A stretch of DNA of 64,000 nucleotides from Bacteroidota bacterium (GCA_016712665.1 JADJQP010000001.1:558001-622000); one strand, 5' to 3'; positions 46,860 to 58,616 are shown, counted from the first letter of the stretch. Numbers and translations: made by a program. The notes: generated from the letters alone by a model not told the origin.

Positions 46860-49800
46860 ATGAAATCTAACATTCAAATTTTAATCGCAATCATATTGAT
46901 GCTCGTCATGCGGAGCACCATTGAAGCCCAAGCACAAGTGCCGCAATTATTTAATTATCAAGGCATCGCACGAGATGCAAAAGGCAATCCACTGAGCAAT
47001 CAGAGCATGGCGCTCAAATTATCCGTTATGCCTACTTCCGATGCTACTGAGGCCGAATATGAAGAAACCCAATTGGTTTCAACCAATGAGTTTGGCCTCT
47101 ACACCCTACAAATTGGGAACGGTGCGGCAACTACACAAAAAGCACTCAAAGATGTAAAATGGGAAACCGGAAACAAATACATCAAAGTGGCTATTGACCC
47201 TAACGGTGGCAGCAACTTTGTGGATTTAGGTACCAATCAGTTGTTATCCGTTCCCTATGCCATTTATGCCGATCGAGCAGGTATGGCAGCGAATGCAGGC
47301 AACGACAAAACACGTTCCGGCGCCGTAAATTCAGATGCCTCGTATGCTGTTGGTACCGATGCACATTACCTCACAAAATTTCATCCAATCTTTAATGAAA
47401 TCAGCAAATCAAATCTCTACCAGAGTCCTTTGAATGGCAAAATTGGATGGGGAACTACCTCGCCATCCGGTAATTTTTCACTACATACTGCAGCGCCTGG
47501 TGTTATTGAGCATATTCGTATGCAGGATGTTACACCCACCGGTGCCGGTAGATTTACCATGTATAACGATGTTTCAGCCTCCTATGCCACGTTTACAAAG
47601 TATGGTACCGTTTATGCAGGTGGTTATCCCGGCATTTCGGTTCAATATCCTTACGCTAACTTATTGGCCTTTGGTAATAATGGAGTGGCCACCAATGATG
47701 GTCGTGGTAGAACCTTAATCAGTTCAGGCGGTAATATTGGTATCAGTCTCGCAAAAGGCGGAACCAGTAAATTAAAATTCCATGCAGATTTTCAATCTGA
47801 AAATGTAGGCATTGGTGGAAACGCCATACCGGTTTCAAGGGTTCATTTAAACAATACCGATTCTTCTATTATGACCGTACGAGTTACCAATAGCGCCACA
47901 GGACATACGGCCAATGATGGGTTACTGATTACACAAACCGGAAATGCCGCCGATATTATGAATAAAGAAAACAGCTCTTTGATGCTCGGCACCAATAACA
48001 ACCCCGAAATAACGATAGTTGCTGCAGGTAACGTTGGGGTGAATACCACAAGCCCATCAGCTACTATACAATTAGATGTAAATGGAAGTGGAAGCGCAAC
48101 GGGTATCAGAGCTACAGCAGATCAACAAGCAGGGGCTACCAATCCAATATTTGCATCCCCTGCAGCAGACAGACAAGCCATTGCAGTTCATGGTGTGGCA
48201 ACGGCTACAACGGTGGCCGCAAATGGAACCAATATTGGTGTAGCAGGTTCCGCCAACTCTACCATTACCAATAACTGCGGCGTTTATGGCGAATCTGTAG
48301 AAACTCCCAATAGATACAATAGCGGGGTGATAGGAAAAATAAAAACCGTATCAGGTGCAGGCTTTCTAAATGTAGGCGTAGGTGGTGAAGCCATCATTGC
48401 ACCCAATAGTTGGGCAGGGTACTTTACAGGTAATGCAAATGTAACCGGACAAATACAATTGCAAACCGGCGCAGCCGCAGGTTATATTTTACAAAGTAAT
48501 GCGTCGGGTATGGGTAGCTGGGTAGATCCTTGTACCTTACCTTGTATAAGCGGTGCTACAGCTAATGAATGGCATGTAACAGGAAATACGGTTACTTCTG
48601 CTGGAAAATACCTAGGCACCAATGATGATTTTCCTCTACAGTTTAAAATCAATAGCAGCAATGCAGGTTATTTATCTCGTACACCACGAAATTCCTTTTA
48701 TGGATACGATGCAGGTTCTGCCAACTTTGCAAATGCAGGTATTGGCAATACAGGAGTTGGTAATTTGGCATTACGTCTAAACACAACCGGAGATTATAAT
48801 ACCGCAATTGGAGATGCTTCCATGCAAGCAAATACTGCAGGTCAGTTTAACGAAGCCCATGGTTTTAGAGCTTTATATAGCAATACAATTGGCAGTTATA
48901 ACGCGGCATTTGGTTCAAGAGCCCTCAATAGCAATACAATAGGTAACGAGAATGTAGCGGTTGGACATAATTCATTGGAGTCAAACAGCACCGGAAGCAG
49001 CAATGTGTCTGTGGGAATGCGTGCCTTATTTTCAAATGTAGCAGGGAGTAAAAATGTGGCAATTGGCGATTATGCAATGTATAATACTACCACTGGCGGA
49101 AATGTAGCCATCGGCTCCGAAGCCTTAACAAACAATACTACAGGCATTCATCACACCGCTATCGGTACAAAATCGTTGTTTTCGAATACAACAGGTACCG
49201 AAAATATTGCAGTGGGTGAAAACGCTATGATGAGTAATACTACCGGTTCTGAAAATACGGCCTTTGGTATGAATACGCTACTGGACAATGTTACCGGTAA
49301 TTGGAATACGGCTGTTGGCCATGCCACCATGGAAAATAATGTGAGCGGTTCAGATAATGTGGCAGTTGGGAATGCGGCTTTGCAAAAAGGTACTGCTACC
49401 AATCATAATACAGCAGTTGGTATATACAGCTTACAAAATAATACCGCCGATAACAATACCGCTTTAGGTTGGTATTCGCTACTAAACAACACCACCGGCA
49501 ACAATAATACGGCAGTGGGCGTAAATGCAATGAATGCAAACAGTACCGGATCGTTTAATGTAGCACTGGGCGCAGAGGCAAACGTTGGCGCAAATACTAC
49601 CAATGGTACTGCTATTGGCTCTAAAGCGTATGCACCCACTGACAATACCGTTATTCTCGGTTCTATTAGTGGAGTGAATGGCGCCGTTTCCAATACCAGA
49701 ATTGGAATGGGAACTACGGCACCAACGAGTACCTTACATGTGGCAGGTTCTTATTCGCATGCATGGAATGCAACTGGTGGACTACCTATTGTTAGTGGGA

Positions 49801-50041
49801 ATGTTTACTTAGGAGATTTAGACCATGTATACAATATTGTAAATGGGGAATAGAAAATATAGTTTTGCCTTCACCTTTAAGTTGCCCTTATAGAGAATAT
49901 GTTATCATAAATCAAAATGGTGCACCACGAAATATAACTGCATTCTGGGATTTTGACGCCAGTATTAAGGTGGCTATACCGCCGAATAGTTCCATCACAG
50001 TGATGGCAGTTCCGGGAGGCAGTTGGAATCGAATCCGATAA
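46860..50041 (+). CDS. Large YadA-head-like repeat surface protein; frame disrupted near the C-terminus
   Basis: 1060 residues if one base is restored to the run of four G at 49845-49848; as given the frame stops at 49853 after 997 residues. Signal peptide, then an N-terminal domain starting QVPQLFNYQGIARDAKGNPL (about 25-140). A Ser/Thr/Asn/Gly-rich region follows. From about residue 628 to 934 there are some 16 imperfect repeats of ~17 residues of the form NTAVGxxxLxxNTTGxx, the pattern of left-handed beta-roll adhesin heads. With the base restored, the C-terminus continues for ~63 residues to GGSWNRIR and contains FWDFDASIKVAIPPNSS. No T9SS type A domain is seen. Likely an adhesin or surface fibre. 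Confidence 0.8.
48742..49660 (+). repeat. Coding repeats of the adhesin-like protein
   Basis: Imperfect ~51-bp units encoding NTAVGxxxLxxNTTGxx. The copies are diverged at DNA level, so this is old protein-level repetition rather than recent tandem amplification. Confidence 0.85.
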
Positions 50042-50060
50042 TCTATAAACTTACCTAAAA

Positions 50061-50102
50061 CAATCAAAAATGACTGTCTATAAAGGCAGTCTTTTTTGAT
50101 TG
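50061..50102. terminator. Bidirectional terminator between the repeat protein and the CotH-like gene
   Basis: Inverted repeat with arms of 16 nt (one T-T mismatch) and a 10-nt loop; GC-richer core GACTG/CAGTC and A/T runs on both outer flanks. It sits between convergent genes. Confidence 0.88.
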
Positions 50103-50164
50103 AATTCCAATCACGATTTTTGTGGTAAATGAGATTGAGAGGTAGTGATAAATTTAATGTCAAT

Positions 50165-53100
50165 TTACATCTTCACAAATTTCACCTGCCACTTCATGCC
50201 ATCCTTTGAATTTTGAATGGTAAAAAAATAAATACCCGGCGACAAGTCAGAAATTGAAATGATGGTTTCTTGTTCCTGGCTGTTTAATTTGCCTGACAGC
50301 ATTTTACTACCTGACATGTTTATTACCTCATAATTTCCCTCATTGAGTATCGAAAGATTTTGATTCAATAAAGTAATTTGATCATGAGCAGGTGAAGGAT
50401 ACAAAACAAAATTGCTATTAAATTCCTGTTCATTTGCCAGATAATTGGGGATGGCTTTGAAGTAAGCCTTAAAGGTCAAAATATTTTGAAGCGTATCTAA
50501 AAAAATGGGATTTAAGGTATCTGTCAATTGTTGATTCGCGCCCCAATGCAAAAAGGAATAGCCTGGATTGGCGATCGCCTCAATTTTCACCGGCACCCCA
50601 TCAAAATAAACACCTTTCCAAGGATACGTAGTAGGCGCAACTGTACTGATACGCACCTTGCCGGCACCTGCGGGAAAAACATCTAAGGTGATATCCAATT
50701 GTTGCGGCAAATTAAAATGATTTTGAATATGGTCTCTAACATTCTTGGTTCGGCATACGAGCTCACTATCGAGACTTAAATAATTATTGTAAAAATCACT
50801 CATTTGGGCCGGTATATTGTTAGGATCGCCCCATCGTGTAAATTCATTCGGCATCTCAGCCAACGTTTGATTATACATAAAGGTATTGATGCTTCTGAGG
50901 CGTGAAGTATCATAGGAAGTATTCATTAAATCGGCAAAACGATTGATAAAATAATTGTGAAACCGATCGTTTTGCAAACTCTTCAACCAAATATTGATAT
51001 AAGGATTATTGGGGTTTTGCGTAAGCAAATAATCGATATGATCAAATTCGCAATCCGTCCATCCGTTAGGTTTTAATGCAAGTTCCTGATCAATGATGGC
51101 AAAGCGATAACGGTTATTGGTTTTATCAGAACGATAAATTTTTATATTATTTTGAGGCCAGTCTGTATTGCTCATCCATGATTGTCCAATTACATAATCA
51201 TTGTAATAAATCATATCGAAATAATGATCGGCGCTGTCCCAATAGAGTGGGCTAGCCGTATTTAGCGCCTTAAATGCATCATATACCGCTAGAAAGGTAT
51301 CAACAGGTTTGCCGGCCACGGAACGCAATACATTTTGATAAAAATAACTTTGCGATAAAATATCAATGGAACTGATAGATGCAGTATCTTCTGATTTAAA
51401 ATACTCTTCATCAAATTTTTCGCGCAATTCGTAAAGGCCCCAGTATTGGCCATTTACATAAACACTTATTGGCCGCCATGCCGAATAATAATTATTGGTT
51501 TCGCCCGACATCATTTTTACTTGAGCAGCATCTTTGTACGGTAGTTCTAAATATTGATTGCTTCCGTTACGCAAATACATTTTATTATACTTCTGACGAT
51601 ACGGTTTGTCTGGAATCATGGCATAGTTTACTTCACCGGCACCTACTACCGAATGGTCTAAAATCAGTTTAAACGAACGTTGTGGATTTCCTCTGCTTCC
51701 TCCGGCACCCCCATCCTGTATCATACCACTATGTTGCGAAAAGAGTACCGTATGAGCAGGAGTTGAATCAAAGCATTCGACATAGGCAGCCTTTAACCAA
51801 TCATTGCCGGGGTTGTCAAAATTTCCTTCAGGTCCCCAAAGGTTTAAACTATCAGTAATCACGGAAAGAACCGGTGTCACATGATTGATATTAAAAAGAT
51901 AGGAAGCATTGGTAATGGCACTGGGTATTTTACCATTCATAAAGGCCCTGGCTTTTAACAATCGAGTTTGCGAAACAGGTATGGGTATTCCAGTATATAA
52001 GGTGGAACCTGTGCTTGGGTCATCGCCATTAAGGGTATAATATACAGTAGATCCGGCGCCATTTGGGTTGTTAATGCTTACAGTAAACGGACTGGTTTTT
52101 ATTCCCGAACTTACCGAATAGGTAGGTTGCTGCGCTTGCCCATTTAGTGGAATGGCTGCATTATTGCTAGCGCCCGGTGTACCCGGCAAAAAGAAACTTA
52201 AATTACCACCCCCATTCGGAAGTCTCCCTTTTGTAACATCGATAGCCGGACAATTGATCGCCAAACTATTCTGTAAAATGTTTCCGGGAGCATACAATGA
52301 AATCGTTTCGCCGGACTTATCAATTTTGAAATTAGTATGAAAATTATAACCCGAGTTCGGAACAAATTTATTGGATAATGTCGGCATAGTGGTCGCGTTC
52401 ATACCAATATCAATATAATCATAGGTACAAGGATCGGGTGTTACCACCTCAAAGGAAAGTGTAACAAAATTACCCGCACTGAGACCGGCATTGCTCAATT
52501 CACTTGCCAAAATCAGAAATTGATTTCGTGCACCCCAATACCAATTGCCATAAGGTGCCGGATAATCGGTATTGCCATTTTGAATTGTTCCCATGCCTAT
52601 GGTCATCCCATTAATTTTCATATTGGGTCGCTGTGCAGCAAGGGTTCCCCACTTAAAACTGCAAGCACCCGCATTCCCATCCTGAAATGCAAATAAGGAA
52701 GAATAAAAGGGAGTGGCTGTTTGCTTAAATACCGAATTGACCGTATAGCCTACTGAACTATAACTACATACATTAATTAATAAATTGCTTACACCATCCC
52801 AATAATATGGACTCGACAAGGTGTGCGTATTCCATCCAGCCACCGGAGCAAAGCTACCTGTATTAATTACCGGAGCAAATGGCGGTGTGGCGTAATAATT
52901 TTTCCACTACAAAATACCACTTCATACGCGCCGGGTTGCAGCGTAAAATGCGGAAAGGTCCATTGTGCAGGCTGGGTCATTGTGTCGGTAAGTGTATAAT
53001 TGTACAAATCGACGGCCACAGCAGAAGGGTTATACAATTCAATCCAATCGGTATACTCGCCCTCTTCGTCAATAATGCTGGAGTAATTTTTATTACTTCC

Positions 53101-53175
53101 TTCATTAATTACAATCTGAGCAGATGCAGTTGTGAATGCAATAATCAGTAGTACAAGGATTCCGATTTTTTTCAT
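50165..53175 (-). CDS. CotH-kinase-like secreted protein with lamin-tail and T9SS domains; frame disrupted
   Basis: About 1003 residues if one base is restored to the run of five A (T at 52899-52903 on the plus strand). Signal peptide (MKKIGILVLLIIAFTTASAQ), then a lamin-tail domain (about 22-110, IVINEGSNKN ... DWIELYNPS). A chitobiase-type C-terminal/Fn3-like domain follows near 320-400. A CotH-like atypical kinase region (about 420-760) has LYELREKFDEEYF and AIIDQELAL. The C-terminus is a T9SS type A domain (VLYPSPAHDQ ... LSPGIYFFTI). The break joins GKNYYATPPFAPV once the A is restored. Exported; the acceptor of any kinase activity is unknown. Confidence 0.82.
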
Positions 53176-53351
53176 AGCGATTGATTTCAACTTGCAATAT
53201 AATTCAATAAATGTAAGAATGTATGCATTGCGCCCCTGAGATTCAATAGCAACTGACTCAGTACTTCCAGGTTGAATCCAATAAATTATGTGGATTGAAA
53301 TCCAATATTCAAAATATCGTTTATATATTAGATTTCTAAATTCTAAGAAAC

Positions 53352-56153
53352 ATGAATAAAATCCTATTCTCTGTATTAATGACCCTGTCATTTTTACCAC
53401 TACTGAGCAATGCTCAAAATAATAACGACAAAATTCCGGTAGATGCCAAAATCAAATCAGGCGTTTTAGCCAATGGGCTCAAATATTATATTATTCAAAA
53501 TAAAAAACCGGAGAAAAAAATAGAGCTACGCATGGCCGTGAATGCAGGTTCTATACTCGAAGATAATGACCAGTTGGGTTTGGCACATTTAATGGAGCAT
53601 ATGAATTTTAATGGGTTAAAAAATTTCCCTAAAAATGAAGTGGTCCATTACTTACAAAGCATCGGTGTAGATTTTGGTGCCGATTTAAATGCCTATACCA
53701 GTTTTGATGAAACCGTTTATATTCTGCCGATTCCAGCAGACGACAAAAAGAAAATAGATCAGGGATTTCAAATAATTGCCGATTGGAGCGGCGCCGCTTT
53801 GATGGAAAATGATGAAATTGATAAAGAGCGAAAAGTGGTTTTGGAAGAAAGTCGTTTGGGCAAAGGTGCCGACGATCGAATGATGAAAAAATGGTTGCCC
53901 GAATATTTAAACCAATCGCTTTATGGCAAACGATTACCGATTGGTGAGGATGAATTGATAAAAACATTCAAACACGATGTGATCAAACGATTTCATCGCG
54001 ATTGGTATCGCCCCAATTTGCAAGCAGTAATGGTGGTAGGAGATATTGAACCCGCCGAGGCCGAGCGATTAATCAAGCAAAAATTTGAAGGGTTTAAAAA
54101 TCCGGCCAATCCACGACCACGCCCTGCTACCTTTGATTTGCCGGCCCGAACTGAAAGTAAGGCCATGGTATTGAGCGATGCCGAGGCCCCATATACTACC
54201 ATTCAAATTATTAGCAATAGTATTCGAAAAGAACAATCGACTACGGTAGGGGAGTATTTAGGTGATGTACGACAAAATCTATTTAATACTATGATATCGG
54301 GCCGATTAGAAGAATTGAAAAATTCTGCTACGCCTCCCTTCATTTTTGCATTTGGCGGCTATGGTGGTGGCTGGGCAAGAGGATGGGAGAACTTTCAATT
54401 GTACGCAATATGCGGTACCGAAAAAATTAAAGAAGCAACGCAAGCAGTTATTAGCGAAGCCCTAAAAATTAAAAAATTTGGATTTACGCAAGCCGAGTTA
54501 GACCGAGCCAAATCGTCGGTAATGGCAGGCTATGAAAAGAGTTATAACGAACGCGATAAAACAGAATCCAGCGCACGAGTAAATGAATTGGTACGACACT
54601 TTTTAACCAATGAACCTGTACCGGGTATTGCCTGGGAATACAACCTGATAAAGGCAAAAATGAAGGATATCAATTTGGCAGAAGTAAATCAATTGAAAGA
54701 CAATATCACGATCGACAAAACCTATTTTGCGTTGGTAACCACTAAAACAGCCGACAATTTACCAACAGATGCACAACTTAAGGAATATGTTGATGCCAGT
54801 TTGAAAAGTGAGGTAGTGGCCTATCAAGAAAAAGCCTTGCCATCTCAATTGTTAACTAAAGAACCAACACCTGGAAAAATAATAAAGGAAGAAAAAAATG
54901 AGAAGATTGCAAGCACCACCTGGACTTTAAGCAATGGCGCAAAGGTAACCTTCAAGAAAACGGATTTTAAAAATGATGAGATTCAATTTTCGGGCTATCG
55001 TTTTGGTGGATCCTCAGTGTATGATGGCGCTGATATTATGAGTGCCGATTATAGCAATAATGTAGTAGACGAGATGGGCTACGGTGAATTTAGCAATACC
55101 GATTTGCAAAAGTTTATGACCGGCAAAACCGTAAATGTAAACACCATTGTTGATTTGAATTCGGATATGGTACAAGGAAGATCTACCGTCAAAGATTTTG
55201 AAACGGCCATGCAATTATTATATCTCAAATGTACATCACCTCGAAAAGATGAAATGGCCTTTGCTTCGTTTAAGAGTAGACAAATCCAAATGCTGGCGCA
55301 AATGAAATCGGACCCACAAAGTTTTTATGCCGATACCCTAAATAAATTTCAATACAAAAATCATCCACGAAGTAAAGAAATTCCCGAGGCAAGCGATTTT
55401 GATAAAATCAATTTAGAAAATGCAATTGCCTTTTACAATAAACGCTTTAATACAGCCAACGGTATGAATTACTTTTTTGTGGGAAGTATTGCTGAAGGCC
55501 AGTTTAAAGGACTGGTTGAAAAATATATTGGGGGATTGGGAAATGAAGAAGTGATTTCTAAAACAAAAGACATTGGAATGGAACCGATAATGGGCGAAAA
55601 TTCGTTAACGATAAAAGTGGGAAAAGAGCCTAAAAGTATGGTGACCGAAATGATGTACTTTTATACACCCTATAATCAAGAGGATGAAATGGCTCTGAAT
55701 TTATTAGCCGAAGTGGTGAACAACAGAATCACCGATATCATCCGCGAAAAAATGAGCGCTATTTACGGTGGAGGCGTTGGTTTGCGTTTACAAAAATTTC
55801 CAAAAGAAAAGTTCAGTATGCAAAGCTATTTACCTTGCGGACCTGAAAATGCAGAAAAGGTAAAGGTGGCCTTATGGGAGATACTGAACAGTACCAAAAC
55901 AGCTGGGAATATTACAGCTGATGAATTGAAAAAAGCTACAGAAACAGCCTTGCAAAAATATAAAGTGGGTATTAAAACCAATGGATTTTGGTTGCAGTCT
56001 CTAAGTAAATACTTTCAAAATGGATTGCCTACTGAAAATTTACTGAATTTAGAAGCACGATTACAAGCAGCTACTCCGGCTTTATTGACCGGTATCGCGA
56101 ATAAGTATTTGAGCTCTAAAAATATTTTGCATGCAATGATGATGCCTGAATAA
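53352..56153 (+). CDS. M16 (insulinase/pitrilysin) family zinc peptidase
   Basis: 933 residues with a signal peptide (MNKILFSVLMTLSFLPLLSNAQ). The inverted zinc motif HLMEH is at H79/H83 with catalytic E82, and the third ligand is in VVLEESRLGKG about 77 residues on. The protein holds the usual tandem M16 domains, the second without a zinc motif. No T9SS domain, so probably periplasmic. Common in Bacteroidota; natural substrates are not known. It is divergent from the CotH-like gene. Confidence 0.93.
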   Translation: MNKILFSVLMTLSFLPLLSNAQNNNDKIPVDAKIKSGVLANGLKYYIIQNKKPEKKIELRMAVNAGSILEDNDQLGLAHLMEHMNFNGLKNFPKNEVVHYLQSIGVDFGADLNAYTSFDETVYILPIPADDKKKIDQGFQIIADWSGAALMENDEIDKERKVVLEESRLGKGADDRMMKKWLPEYLNQSLYGKRLPIGEDELIKTFKHDVIKRFHRDWYRPNLQAVMVVGDIEPAEAERLIKQKFEGFKNPANPRPRPATFDLPARTESKAMVLSDAEAPYTTIQIISNSIRKEQSTTVGEYLGDVRQNLFNTMISGRLEELKNSATPPFIFAFGGYGGGWARGWENFQLYAICGTEKIKEATQAVISEALKIKKFGFTQAELDRAKSSVMAGYEKSYNERDKTESSARVNELVRHFLTNEPVPGIAWEYNLIKAKMKDINLAEVNQLKDNITIDKTYFALVTTKTADNLPTDAQLKEYVDASLKSEVVAYQEKALPSQLLTKEPTPGKIIKEEKNEKIASTTWTLSNGAKVTFKKTDFKNDEIQFSGYRFGGSSVYDGADIMSADYSNNVVDEMGYGEFSNTDLQKFMTGKTVNVNTIVDLNSDMVQGRSTVKDFETAMQLLYLKCTSPRKDEMAFASFKSRQIQMLAQMKSDPQSFYADTLNKFQYKNHPRSKEIPEASDFDKINLENAIAFYNKRFNTANGMNYFFVGSIAEGQFKGLVEKYIGGLGNEEVISKTKDIGMEPIMGENSLTIKVGKEPKSMVTEMMYFYTPYNQEDEMALNLLAEVVNNRITDIIREKMSAIYGGGVGLRLQKFPKEKFSMQSYLPCGPENAEKVKVALWEILNSTKTAGNITADELKKATETALQKYKVGIKTNGFWLQSLSKYFQNGLPTENLLNLEARLQAATPALLTGIANKYLSSKNILHAMMMPE

Positions 56154-56487
56154 TATGGAAATACGACGGTTTTCTAGTATGTATTATTGATATGAACCGG
56201 ATATGCAGCGTTTAGGTTGTACCTACAACTTCTATCTCTTTCATCTAACGGGAAAATGAAATCATTCAGTTGATGGAGGAATCATGGTACAGTGATAGGT
56301 GTTGACGATACGCCCTGTTATAGATTGGTTTTTATTTCGGAAACGTAAAACCGAAACAAATTGATTTTGAAATTATTACTTAATAATTGATAGGTATCAT
56401 TTGGAAAGCCATACTTTTTTAGCGTAGCTATCTTACCCAGATGTGCCTATTCCATTTCGTGCAATCAAAAGCAAAGCCTATTTTTGT
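56154..56487. other. Intergenic region after the M16 peptidase gene
   Basis: No coding frame with clear character. An AT-only 8-2-8 inverted repeat (AATTATTA-CT-TAATAATT, 56371-56388) and a GTTGTA-CC-TACAAC dyad (near 56214-56227) are present. The -7 element TATTTTTG for the next gene is at 56479-56486. Confidence 0.45.
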
Positions 56488-56907
56488 ATGGTGACGATTC
56501 AACAGCAAATAGAAAATTATATCAATACCCAGCCGGAACCTAAAAGAACCGAAATGCTTGCGCTCCATGAGCGAATTGAGAAGCTAGTACCCAATGACAA
56601 ACGATGGTTTTTGGATGGGAAGAATGAAGATGGAAAAGTGGTTTCCAATCCGAATATCGGATATGGACTTCAAACCATACACTATGCAGATAAGAGCAGC
56701 AGAGAGTTTTATCAAATTGGTATGAGTTCCAATGCATCCGGGATTTCCATTTACCTAATGACGATAAAAGATAAAACGTATTTACAGGAAAGGTATGGAG
56801 CAAGTATAGGTAAGGCCAAGGTAACGGGTTATTGCATTCGTTTCAAAACCATAAAGGATATTCATTTAGAGGTATTAGAAGCCGCGATTCAAGACGGAAT
56901 CAAGTAG
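56488..56907 (+). CDS. DUF1801 domain protein
   Basis: 139 residues from the ATG at 56488. The frame extends upstream to 56443, but the -7 element TATTTTTG ends 1 nt before the 56488 ATG, which makes a leaderless mRNA or a later start possible. The sequence MVTIQQQIENYINTQPEPKRTEMLALHERIEKL and the GYGLQTIHYADKSS strand fit the DUF1801/YdhG-like fold. Biological role unknown. Confidence 0.8.
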   Translation: MVTIQQQIENYINTQPEPKRTEMLALHERIEKLVPNDKRWFLDGKNEDGKVVSNPNIGYGLQTIHYADKSSREFYQIGMSSNASGISIYLMTIKDKTYLQERYGASIGKAKVTGYCIRFKTIKDIHLEVLEAAIQDGIK

Positions 56908-57122
56908 ATATTTTTGATCCACATACAAACGAAATTACAAATGGAAGCATTTTTTTGAATGCACTGCATTCATTACAAATTTTGCAAGTTTTTATTGGAG
57001 CGAGCTTCCATTTTGTATAAGAAGTCATTAGGTACTTTTAGGAAGTATGGCTAATGGTATTTATCTATTAGTTGTTGTCTTTTGTTGATTGAATTCAAAA
57101 CGGTCAAATCGGCAACTCTTCT

Positions 57123-57130
57123 TAACTTTG
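57123..57130 (+). promoter_or_regulatory. -7 promoter element of the lipoprotein gene
   Basis: TAACTTTG, matching TAnnTTTG, 45 nt before the ATG at 57176 and 96 nt before the one at 57227. Confidence 0.35.
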
Positions 57131-57175
57131 TAGGTGTAGATAGCAATACGATTTCAATTTGTCACATCACGGATA

Positions 57176-57993
57176 ATGTTGGAATCAAACATAAATACAT
57201 TTGAATTAAACCCAAAAGCAGAAATTATGGATAAAGGCATAAAAAAAATGTTGGTTGGAAATTTCGAGGCTCTCCAACGCAAGAATGGGTTTTCGATTCG
57301 ATATATTTTTGTCACATTTATTTTGTTGACATCCATCGGCTGTAGCAAAATTTCGCTGAAATCAAATGGGGCTAAGAAGGTAGTTGAGGGAATTGTATAT
57401 GATGATTGTAATGGAAAAATTTCAGTCGGAAAGAAGATTTGCCTAAAATATGCTTCTTCGGGATGTTTTGGAGGGGAAGATATTTCAGAAGAGGTTCTTT
57501 ATACAGATCAAAATGGATATTTTAAATTTCGATATCGTGAGTCTATTAATGATGGATCCACTACCAGTTATTATCATTACTTGACCATACCGAATAGTAC
57601 CATCAATATTGTGAATCCCGATGGTAATTTGAATTTGTATCCGAATGATACGATCATGAATGCGCTTATTCAATTAAAATTTCACAATACCTACTCTTCT
57701 CGTGATACATTTTTTGTCAATTTAAACCTAGCCCCAATGGAATTGTAGAAGAAGCTGAACAGATACAATATTTTGTTGGGCCATTTCGTGACACTACCTT
57801 ACAATTCAGAAATTTAAGAATAGGAAATACTACCAGTAGAGCCAATATTCTATCGAATTGTGGCGAGTTTAAATGGGGGATCGGAAGAAATCGTCTCGAT
57901 AGTTATTATACAGGACATGATGGAGGGTTCCGTTTAACGCACACAGTATGTACCGAAACCGACCATTTTGAACACGATGTGGTACCACGTTAA
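57176..57993 (+). CDS. Hypothetical lipoprotein; frame disrupted
   Basis: About 272 residues if one base is restored, most simply to the run of four C at 57732-57735; otherwise the frame ends at 57748. With five C the join reads NLNLAPNGIVEEAEQIQYFVG and the frame continues to 57993. A hydrophobic segment ends in LTSIGC, a lipobox. It is preceded by ~45 residues if the first ATG is used; starts at 57227 or 57248 would give a more normal lipoprotein signal. The mature part begins with a carboxypeptidase-regulatory-like beta domain (VEGIVYDDCNGKISVGK ... DQNGYFKFRYRES). The C-terminal ~80 residues are unfamiliar. No operon partners. Confidence 0.6.
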
Positions 57994-58270
57994 AAGGTTG
58001 CCATTATCCATCATATTTTTTGTCTTCTTAATAGAGAACCGGAGTGTAACCCTTATACAGGCCAGCGAACCAAATGCTATGAGTCATTTATTGCTTATTC
58101 ACTTCACCTGACCCTAGGTTTGGGATTCGCAAATTATTCTGTACTAGCATTTGGCTGCAATAGCCATTTTTTCATATCAAAAAATTAATTTCGGAATTCT
58201 GTCCTATTCCAAAAATTTCAATCGTTATAGAGCTGTAAACAATTAATTTCACCATTTAAAAAGTAAAACA

Positions 58271-58616
58271 ATGACAGAATTTATGATGATCTTCCCGAAG
58301 CGATTATGATCCCACCTTTCAACCCACGCCCGAGCAAATGCAGTCAAGCATAAAGCAATGGCAAGACTGGATAGGCGGTATTGCCGCACAAGGCAAGTTT
58401 GTGGGCACCAATCGATTGGGTTTTGAAGGAAAAACCTTGAAGCCTAATCAGGTTATTTCAGACGGACCTTATGCTGAAGTAAAAGAAATGGTTGGCGGTT
58501 ACCTACTTGTAAAGGCCGATGGTATCGACGACGCAATGAAGTTGGCAGAAGCTTGTCCCATTTTGCAAATTGGCGGTCATGTGGAAGTTCGAAATGTAAT
58601 TCCCATGAGTCGTTAA
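58271..58616 (+). CDS. DGPF-domain (YCII-related) protein; frame disrupted
   Basis: 114 residues if one base is removed from the run of three C at 58294-58296. The start at 58271 reads MTEFMMIF and joins RSDYDPTFQPTPEQ once corrected. The family motif DGPYAEVKEMVGGY is present. DGPF proteins are the usual genomic neighbours of ECF42 sigma factors, as here. Its stop overlaps the region of the sigma factor GTG start (TAATGTG). The biochemical role is not established. Confidence 0.85.

Noticed and set aside
46860..50041. Phage tail fibre or prophage remnant
   Set aside because: The repeat protein has a signal peptide and a Bacteroidota surface-protein N-terminus; no other phage genes are nearby.
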